DNA from: Orobanche coerulescens | Lineage: Eukaryota; Streptophyta; Magnoliopsida; Lamiales; Orobanchaceae | Direction of reading: 5' to 3' | Assembly: GCA_033398695.1 (NCBI GenBank) | Contig: CM065802.1 | Span: forward strand, 147,112,096 to 147,176,095 | Length of the DNA stretch: 64,000 nt | Shown: piece by piece, positions 56,399 through 64,000 of the stretch | How the letters are laid out: each line of letters opens with the position of its first letter | Position numbering within the stretch: the stretch's first letter is position 1 | Notes under the pieces: model-generated | Told to the model about the DNA's origin: nothing | Databases searched by the model: none | What the model saw: the letters and a program-made list of their open reading frames with translations, nothing else | Program-made: the position numbers and the translations under genes

Positions 56399-58192
56399 TC
56401 GGTCTGCCTATCAGCTTTGTGTGCACCACTTTGAACCTCGAGAGTACCTGAAATGCATAAAAAATTCCACCCCAACAAGGGGTTAGCAGCAACCGCTAGT
56501 GCAAGTATAATACTACTCCCTCTGTCCACCAACCATGTGCATTGTTTTGACTGGCATGAGTTTTAATATTTCAGTTGACTTAGTTAGTAGGATGTGTTAT
56601 GAGTGGAGTAAGGGGCCCACTTGTGGTAAAATTTGTTGCCAAAAATAAACAATGCACATTGGTTGCGGACGGACGGAAAAGGAAATTGTTGCACATGGGT
56701 GGCGGACGGAGAGAGTATAATATTTTAATACACATGCATTTACAAATCCTTTTCAAAATCCAAAATGGTTCTTTTTCACGATATTCCGGAATATCCAATA
56801 TCAATCATCAGTAAAAACATCACTCGGAGGTAATTTTCGTGACAAGGCTCCTTCATCCAAGTCCCTGTGTGCCCCGTCGAGCAATCCCCAGGTGAGAATA
56901 CCATCGCCCTGACCTGTCCCCAAGTACCGGTCCCTGGAGGTCCCGTCGAACCATCCCCGAGTGGGCATCCTCACAACACACAAAAATCACAATTTCATCA
57001 CAGAAATGCTTGCCATAAATCATTGCAATAAGGTACTTGCCTTGATTCCTAACACACGAAGAAGCGATGAATGAATAAGGCTTCGGTCCGAACTTTCTCC
57101 AAATTTCGTTCCTAATAAATATCGAGACTCAATTAACTACAAATTCACTGGAAATCCAAGAATCATCCTAAGTTCTACCCTTAGGAACGATTTATCGAAC
57201 ATTATGGAGGCATAATGGGTTTGACTTGATCAACGTAGGAAAACTAGCAATCAATCCAAAAAATTTCGAGGAAGACATAGAATCATGATTATACAACTAT
57301 AATCTATCATCAAATAGAAGTTATATTCGTCGTAAAAACGAAATCTACCAAAACCCCCAAATTTCGAAAAGTAGGGTTCTAAGAAGTATTACCTCGAATC
57401 GGATGGTGAAGGATGTTAAGAAGTTGATAAATCCTTGATAGGAGTTGAAAGGAGTTGATATCCAACAATATCCAGTCAAAATCCTTGCCTACACAACTTT
57501 GGAATCGCTTAGAAGGTCGGGGAAAAGGAGGAAAGATGAAAAATGACGAAAGTTGACTGCTCAGATCCTTATATACTGACAAACATTATCATGAGCTAGC
57601 ACTTACTGTTAGCGTCGCTAACTGGCTAACCCAGGACCAGAACCTTTGGCCAGGACCCATTAGTGTGCGCTAACGCTCCACAGTTAGCGTGCGCTAACTG
57701 TTCCCACCGACATAACCGGAACTCTATGTCCAACTCCAGAAGGTTCTGCCCAGCCCTAATAATGTACGCTACAGAAGAATTAACGTGTGCTACCAAGTCA
57801 CATTAGCGCGCGCTATCGACCTACTAGCGTGCGCTACCTGTCCGTCTCCAGAGTCCATAAACATTCTGCCTCTACTGTACGGCCAAAATAGTGTGTGTTG
57901 CCACTTATTTTACGTGCGATGACAAGCTATGTAGCACGCGCTAGCATACGGTATAGCGTGTGCTACATAAAAACATTCTTCCCTTACTGGAGTACCGAAT
58001 TAGCGCACGTTACCAAACATCTCTAGTGTGCGCTAATCCACCACCATAGCGTGCACTAATTTACAGACTTAGCATGCGCTAAACTTCCCATGCACAACAC
58101 AACTATCTGAACCAAACGAAACATTACACAGTATTTCTCAACAAAACGACAAAATGAAAGTTATAATATTATCAGAAAACATATATGTTACA
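56399..58192 (-). repeat. Tekay LTR fragment (unit 2)
   Basis: Copy of 47390-49182; TATA at 57567-57576 (minus), palindrome array to about 58085, MITE inside. Confidence 0.85.
56516..56715. mobile_element. Stowaway-like MITE, 200 bp (unit 2)
   Basis: Copy of 47507-47706, with TA on both sides. Confidence 0.75.
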
Positions 58193-59087
58193 CCTGGTCT
58201 GTCCAGCGACCTGAAGAAGCCGCCCGTGCCATCCACTAAGAGTATTTAATCCCTCTTTTGGATCAGGCGGAAGCTGAGAGTCGGCAGGAGGATTTAGTCC
58301 CTGTTGTACTTCTGACTACCAACGAGCAATCACAATAGGAGGAATCAGTCCCCCTGTCTCCGAGACTGATCATACAACACTTCCTTTTGAAGCCCCTACT
58401 TCTGAAGATCCTGCTCCAGATGCTCCTGCATCTCACACCTCTTTTAACTCGAAATCAGATTTCGATGATGGTTTCTTACCAGAAGACAGACCATGACATC
58501 CTCGTCATCATGTGGTTCTCTGTCAACTTGAAGAGCCCGAGGATTCCAAAATTGCACATCCTGGCTCCCTGCGCACCGAAGCCCGCATCGAGCAACTCCA
58601 AGCCATTAGTCGACAGACAATGTTCCTGCAAGACACTGTAAAGGCACTGTATGATCTCGGGAAAGAAGTCGATTGGATGAGAGAGACTGCCCAGGATGAG
58701 CTCCCCAAATTAAAATCTGCAATCAATAATGTTGAGGACACGTTCCGACTGATACCTACAGCATTGTGGCAAGTGCTCAATCAACTCAAGAAGCATCAGG
58801 AGAAAATCATAAGGCAAGAACAAGAAAATCTTAGGACTTTCGAGGCCAAAATGGTTGTCGCCCTTCACCATACTAGCACCATGCTCACTAACCACGATCA
58901 CAAGATAGACGATATGTCTCTGGTGCTCGGTATCCTGGTTGAAAAAGTCAATAATCTGACAACCAACCAGGATGAGTCCATGAAGCTCCTACAGGTGATT
59001 CATACCAAGGTATCAGATATTGTTGATGCCAAAAAGAGGGAAGAAGCCAGAGAGGATGGTCGAAGATGGAGATTGGAGAGAGAGAGA

Positions 59088-59119
<32 letters not shown>

Positions 59120-59642
59120 TGGAAGCAGCGCTGGAAGAAAGTGTTGATGCTGCTATTGGTAGACTGGACTCACCCGAGTCAAGTCAGGCTTCAAGAGGAT
59201 ACAGGTTGTCTGGCTCTCGACCTGAGTTAGAGGATCATAACTATTCTTGGAATAATAATGTGCGAAAGCCTGCCGAGAGTTTGCTACCCACTAACCAACG
59301 GCCTTCAGCCGATGATCTGAAGAATTGGAATAAAAATGAACTAATGGGATACTTCTGTACGCTGATTAGTTAGTCTTCCCTCTTCAACAGATTCAAGATG
59401 CTTCAGGATGCCGCAAATGAATTCTTGAGGCAAGGCTCCCTCTGCAAATGCTGATGAAGTCCAGGCACCATAAAGGAGAATGGATCACTCATCCGAAAGA
59501 CTGGATCCTTGCGTATGATCAAACCCCTGAAGGAAGGAGTATCTATCGGGATCAAGGCAAGGACTCCCTAGTCAAATGGTGGAAAGGAACTGCTAATGAT
59601 CCTGACAAAAGGCCTTGGAGACATTCTCAGTATAGGAGTTAG
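58193..59642 (+). pseudogene. Env-like ORF, C-terminal part (unit 2)
   Basis: Copy of 49183-50628. The coiled-coil frame 58512-59102 is open for 196 codons (KLKSAINNVEDTFRLIPTAL, LKKHQEKIIRQEQENLRT). The GA/GATA microsatellite at 59078-59119 is a few bases longer than in unit 1 and again breaks the frame before EESVDAAIGRLDSPESSQAS. The end WWKGTANDPDKRPWRHSQYR is the same. Confidence 0.65.
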
Positions 59643-59702
59643 CCTATTAGCCTTTACATTGTACTTGTTTCTTCTGTTAGCTTACCAATATAGTAGGTAG
59701 TA

Positions 59703-59937
59703 CTCCCTCCATCTCAGATCAGTTTTCACAGCGCACTATTCATCTTTTACAAAGACCTCTAAATTACGTCTCATTTCACTAATAATTACGCCCAAAAATA
59801 CCTTTGCTTTGTTTACTCACTTATATTAAACAATATTCCATCATTAAAAATTTATTTTATACATTTAAAGACTACAAATCAACTCTCATACTAAAGTCCC
59901 AAAAAGTCAACTGTGGAAACAGATCTGGGACGGAGGG
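59703..59937. mobile_element. Second Stowaway-like MITE, 235 bp (unit 2)
   Basis: Copy of 50689-50924 with CTCCCTCC...GGAGGG ends and TA flanks. Confidence 0.75.
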
Positions 59938-60518
59938 TAGTGTTTGTTTGTTTTTGTTTTTTTTGTCTTTTCAAAAACTTGTAATTTTCCCATCCATATC
60001 AATAAAACTTGTTTTCTTGAAAGATTATAGATCATAATCTAAGCTTACTATTTTACTATTTGTTTACGAAGCTTTTGCCATATTTGAACAAGTGTAAAAC
60101 TTGTTAAGTCTTAAAGCTGCAAGAACTTGTCTGCGAACAGTTCATAGATTAAGTTGTATTCAACCTAGACCACACTGTAATATTGTGCCTACGCGCTAAT
60201 CATAAGTTCACTTGTAATACACAGTCATGTAGAATTTTTATTTTTTTTAACTTGCCTGCAAGCAGTTCATATTTCTAGACTAAGTATTGAAGATCAGATC
60301 AATCGGATAGAAGACTCGAAGATAGCCTCTCTGCATCCAGATGAAGACATCTAAATAGAGTTTTGGCATTATCAAAAAGGGGTAAATTGTTGGGATAAAC
60401 ATTCCTATTTTGACAAATTGCCAACATAGAACAAGTTGACTTAAAGGAGTCACAATGTTATTAAGTATGGAAGCTGTTAGGACTTTCTATACAACCCGTC
60501 CAAACAACAAAGAGATCT
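59938..60518 (+). other. SIRE1 3' end and 131-bp LTR start (unit 2)
   Basis: Noncoding; polypurine tract ATCAAAAAGGGGTAAAT at about 60371-60387, LTR start TGTTGGGATAAAC at 60388, cut after GATCT by SIRE2. Confidence 0.7.
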
Positions 60519-60651
60519 TGTTGGAACATTTTGTTCCATAAATATATTAATAATTTTTTGATGATTATAGTTGATAAACAAAACAAAACAACGAAGAGGC
60601 GAATCAAGCATCGAAGGAAAACGAAGTGCAAAATGCTGGACAGAAGGCCTA

Positions 60652-60973
60652 TTAACGTACGTAACCAAGAGAGCTTAACATACGTAATATAGGAAGTCTT
60701 ACGTACGTAATAGATGTTATGTAACGTACGTAAAGTTGTGTTTCGATATTCAAAGAAGAAGAACGTTGGAAGATGATGTCATGGCACAGGTCAGCTAGCA
60801 ACGGACATATTGACTAAAGTTAACGTACGTAATGGATTAAGGCTAACGTACGTAACTCAAATGACGAAACTCACTGGTCTATTTTGTGTAGAGGCTAACG
60901 TACGTAACAAATGAAGGTTAGCGTACGTATTCACGCTTACGTACGTAATGGGAAGCTAATAGCGTATGTAATG
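60652..60973 (+). promoter_or_regulatory. TTAACGTACGTAA array of the SIRE2 5' LTR
   Basis: Ten units, eight with an intact CGTACG core, 40-60 bp upstream of the TATA box. Confidence 0.7.
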
Positions 60974-61011
60974 TTGTCTGAAGGAGCTAACGGCTAGTTT
61001 GATCAAGAAGC

Positions 61012-61020
61012 CTATAAATA
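61012..61020 (+). promoter_or_regulatory. TATA box of the SIRE2 5' LTR
   Basis: CTATAAATACC, conserved in unit 1 at 52000. Confidence 0.65.
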
Positions 61021-61562
61021 CCATCCCTATGGTATTGTTTGAGTACAACAACCTTGAGCAAATTGTCTATACTTGTGATATTATTATACACATTCTTGTT
61101 GTTGATATTGAGCTTAATTGTAAGTATTTGAGTGAGAATTTACGTAAACATACACGAGTGGTAAAGAGAAGATACGATTCGATTCGGTGTTATTAGGATC
61201 AAGGATCCAACATTGTTAGAATCACAATCTCTATCTTCGTGAGGTTTATCTAGTACCCATAAAAAGCTAGAGCGGTTGATTCCTTGTCCGATAGAAAAGT
61301 AAAACGGTTTAACTTAGACCGACGCAAAGACAAGTACGATTGGTTTATTACGGACCAATAGAAGATCTGATTGTAAACGGTTTTACCTCGACCGATAGAA
61401 GAGAGGCGTAGAGGTTGCTATCTTTAACCTATTGAAAGAGATAAAGAGAGGATGTAGGCTCGTTTATAGCCGAACCTCTATAAACCCTTGCGTCATTTAA
61501 TTTCCTCAATTTTATTTATGCTTCCGCAACATGGCGCAATATCCGACCCCGTACCCAACAAT

Positions 61563-61574
61563 TGGTATCGGAGC
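61563..61574 (+). promoter_or_regulatory. SIRE2 primer binding site
   Basis: TGGTATCGGAGC two bases after the LTR end; initiator-Met tRNA type with one change. Confidence 0.75.
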
Positions 61575-61620
61575 GGTACTCCAATACGCGGCTTAACATC
61601 CGAGGAGAAAAGATCCAAAA

Positions 61621-63153
61621 ATGGCATTTCAATTCTCTCCAGTCGAAGGCCTTGCTCTCAATCTACCACCATTCTTCGATGGCTCAAATTATTTGACATG
61701 GAAGAAAAAGATGTCAATCTTTATTCGTGCCTATGATATAGAGATTTGGAAGATTATTTGTCTCGGCCTGAAAGTTCCTATCAAATCCAACGGTACGCTC
61801 AAATCTTTTGAAGAATACGACGATGCCGATTGGAAAAATGACCATCTAAATTGTAAGGCCACCCAACTTTTATTTTGTGCCTTAAATCCCGAAGAAGTCA
61901 ATCGAATCTCGTCGTGTGAAAGTGCGAAAGAAATATAGAAAATTCTTGAAATCACACACGAAGGGACAACTCAAGTCAAGGAGACGAAGACCAATATGCT
62001 TCTCCATGGCTAGGAGTTATTCATGATGAAGGGTGACGAGTCTATCACCAATATGCTCGACCGATTTTTGATCATCACCAATGGACTTGCTTCGTTTGGT
62101 AAACCATTATCTAGTAGTGAAGAAGTCAAGAAAATTTTAAGATCACTACCTAGTGAATGGGACGGCACCGTGACCGCGATTCTGGAATCCAATGATCTCA
62201 ACACGCTCGATTTTAGTGCCCTTGTTGGTTCACTAATCAATTATGAGATTGTATTAAAATCACGAAGTGTCAAGCCAAAGCCGAAGGAACGATCATTAGC
62301 CATGAAGGCTAAGATATCGAGAAAGAAAGAAGAAACCCCAGTGGAGGAAAGCGACGAAGAAGCGGCATATTATGCCAAGAATATTAATAAATTCCAAACC
62401 TTATTAAACCGGAGGAAGAAGAATATCTCGAGCGAAATGAAGAAATTCGACAATTCTTGTCGACAATGTGGAAAACCAGGCCACTTCGCTAAACATTGCC
62501 GTGCTAAACCCAAAAAGGAGGTCCTCGTGGAAACATGGAGCGATGAAGACGAATTTATCGATCAAAATAATCTCGCTCTCATGGCCCGGAGTTCGTTCGA
62601 CGATAGCGACGTCGAAAGCCAGGTTAGTACATCCTCCCGTGATGAACTTTTTGATGTATTTGAATTACTTCATACGGATTTTCAAAATGCATTATTGGAA
62701 ATCAAATCCCTTAAGTCTAAAATTAAATCTTTAGAAATTGAAAATTCCAAAATTATCGAAAAGGGAAAATTTGTTGAAATTGATCATTCAAAGTGTATTG
62801 AAAATGAAAATATTTTGAAGAATGATCTCTCTAAAATCCAAACCGAGCTTAAATCTTTGACGAAGAAATTCTCGTGCGGCAACGATAAATTTGAACAAAT
62901 GTTATGTGTTCAAAAATATACTTTAAATAAAGAGGGGTTAGGATTCAAACCACGTTCGAAAAACAAATCCGTTAATTTTAAAATACCCCATTGCGAAAAG
63001 TGTTTGAAAATCGAGCATCATATTTCAAGTTGCAAAAGCCCGAGACGAACGATAAATATTCAGAAAATTTGGGTTCCTAAAGGAACAATCGTTTCAAATA
63101 TCGTCTACGTTTCTAAACAAAAACCAACTATAGGTTGGATCCCCAAACATTGA
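61621..63153 (+). pseudogene. gag: SIRE2 gag, nearly complete, two stop codons
   Basis: One frame of 511 codons from ATG 61621 (MAFQFSPVEGLALNLPPFFD), interrupted only by TAG 61936-61938 and TAG 62011-62013, both also in unit 1. Residues 10-240 form the Copia gag domain (UBN2 type): FDGSNYLTWKKKMSIFIRAY, ILEITHEGTTQVKETK, ITNMLDRF, ILRSLPSEWDG. A CCHC knuckle CRQCGKPGHFAKHC lies near residue 285, an acidic stretch ETWSDEDEFIDQ follows, then a coiled-coil-like part (LLEIKSLKSKIKSLEIENSK) and a Cys pair CEKCLKIEHHISSC. The end VPKGTIVSNIVYVSKQKP and WIPKH marks the place where protease normally begins, but TGA follows. The open part from 62023 alone is 376 codons. Confidence 0.85.
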
Positions 63154-63640
63154 TTCTTGGTATTTTACTCAGGGGGAGTAATTTTTTAAAACGGATAATA
63201 TTTTCAGGGGGAGTTAATACCCTTGTATTTATTTTTGCATATTCCATTATTTATTGAATTTTTTATTGGTATTTTATTGTATTTTTTTGATGAATACAAA
63301 AAGGGGGAGAGATAGGAGAATGGAGAAATAAATCAAAAATGTGATTAACCATGAAAGGGGGAGAAAAATCGAAGAAAATGAAGGAGTTGAACAAAAATAA
63401 GGAGAAGTCGAAAATGAAGGAAAATAAAAATGAGGAGACGTCAAAAAGACGATGAAAAATTAAAAATTAGAAAGGAGAAGGAGAAAAGAAAATAAGGAGT
63501 CGAAAAAGAAATGGGAGAAGATTTTAACTAAATGGACAAATTCGAAAACTTTGGTCTGTAAATATATACATATATTTGTATTTTTGCAGGTAAATCCCAT
63601 TGACGAAGTTTTGTTTTGTAATCATCAAAAAGGGGGAGAT
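63154..63640 (+). promoter_or_regulatory. Purine-rich spacer with four decoy and one true polypurine tract
   Basis: No gene. GGGGGAG occurs at about 63172, 63207, 63303 and 63357, each after A or CA, and in the true tract AAAAAGGGGGAGAT at 63627-63640 directly before the LTR. Between 63360 and 63540 the plus strand is almost all purine. Confidence 0.7.
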
Positions 63641-64000
63641 TGTTGGAACATTTTATTCCATACATATATTAATAATATTTTGATGATTATAGTTGATAAA
63701 CAAAACAAAACAACGAAGAGGCGAAGCAAGAATCGAAGGAAAACGAAGTGCAAAATGCTGGACAGAAGGCCTATTAACGTACGTAACCAAGAGAGCTTAA
63801 CGTACGTAATATAGGAAGTCTTACGTACGTAATAGATGTTATGTAACGTACGTAAATTTGTGTTTCGATATTCAAAGAAGAAGAACGTTGGAAGATGATG
63901 TCATGGCATAGGTCAGCGAGCAACGGACATATTGACTAAAGTTAATGTACGTAATGGATTAAGGCTAACGTACGTAACTTAAATGACGAAACTCACTGGT
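63641..64000 (+). repeat. SIRE2 3' LTR, first 360 bp
   Basis: TGTTGGAACATTTT and the first seven or so palindrome units (63774-63978); cut by the window end. Confidence 0.9.

Larger units (their letters stand above)
60519..61560 (+). repeat. SIRE2 5' LTR (unit 2)
   Basis: 1042 bp, TGTTGGAACATTTTG...CCCAACA, followed by the primer site at 61563. The palindrome array and TATA box are better kept than in unit 1. Confidence 0.9.
53286..62298. repeat. Direct tandem duplication, unit 2 (9013 bp)
   Basis: Second unit. At 53286-53294 SIRE2 gag sequence on the left joins Angela gag sequence on the right through GCCATGAAG. At 62299-62307 the same 9-mer is followed by uninterrupted SIRE2 gag. Confidence 0.9.
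60519..64000 (+). mobile_element. SIRE2: gag-only SIRE-like Copia element, right LTR cut by window end
   Basis: LTR 60519-61560, primer site, gag 61621-63153, purine-rich spacer with repeated polypurine tracts, true polypurine tract, 3' LTR from 63641. The internal region is 2080 bp and lacks protease, integrase and RT; gag ends with its own stop just where the protease would follow. LTRs compared over the 360 bp visible differ at about 11 positions by eye, so it is fairly young. It sits in the SIRE1 3' LTR; the expected target duplication is GATCT. Confidence 0.85.

Noticed and set aside
1..64000. tRNA, rRNA, organelle inserts or host genes
   Set aside because: I looked for cloverleaf-like sequence, rRNA words and exon structures and recognised none. 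Short tRNA-like matches are the retroelement primer binding sites.

Overview
This window looks like nuclear heterochromatin of a flowering plant. I see no host gene, tRNA, rRNA or organelle segment. Almost every base can be assigned to LTR retrotransposons (Ty3/Gypsy chromovirus of the Tekay/Del type, a Gypsy gag-only family, Ty1/Copia SIRE-like and Angela-like) and two Stowaway-like MITE families, many nested in one another. Lineages were assigned by eye from protein motifs, LTR termini and primer sites; no database search was possible. The species cannot be named from this.

Layout. 1-7515: a tandem array of a gag-only Gypsy element, internal-LTR-internal-LTR-internal, cut at both ends. 7516-9742: remains of two decayed Gypsy elements, each keeping only gag zinc knuckles near a 3' LTR start, with a TTCGATC minisatellite between them. 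9743-12430: a 2.7-kb Tekay-type LTR abutting a broken SIRE-like Copia element (SIRE1: gag end, protease, integrase, RT and RNase H to 16838, then an env-like extra ORF from 17588). 19292-32405: a Tekay element on the minus strand inserted in the env-like ORF with target duplication CCCAG; its own pol is split by a 4.4-kb solo LTR (23924-28324). 32411-33104: the env-like ORF resumes and is cut again by a gag-only Tekay-type element (33105-40511). 40512-47389: an Angela-like Copia element, minus strand, with truncated LTRs. 47390-51505: a Tekay LTR fragment with a MITE, the env-like C-terminal part, a second MITE and the start of the SIRE1 3' LTR. 51506 onward: a second SIRE-like element (SIRE2) that carries gag but no pol.

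A segment of about 9.0 kb running from the Angela gag to the SIRE2 gag is present twice in direct tandem (44300-53285 and 53286-62298), with GCCATGAAG at the junction and at both source ends. After the second unit SIRE2 continues to its gag end, its polypurine tract and the start of its 3' LTR at the window edge.

Three things stand out. First, six unrelated LTR families (Gypsy and Copia) each carry their own CpG-centred short palindromes just upstream of a TATA box or weak TATA-like sequence, mostly as arrays. Second, four Gypsy LTR families end, next to the primer site where that is preserved, in a 32-34 bp inverted repeat of form TGTAAYAYCC...GTGTTACA. Third, gag is kept while pol is missing in three retroelement lineages, and every protease still visible has lost its catalytic Asp-Ser-Gly signature. 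All pol genes here are broken, so movement of any of these copies would need enzymes supplied in trans.
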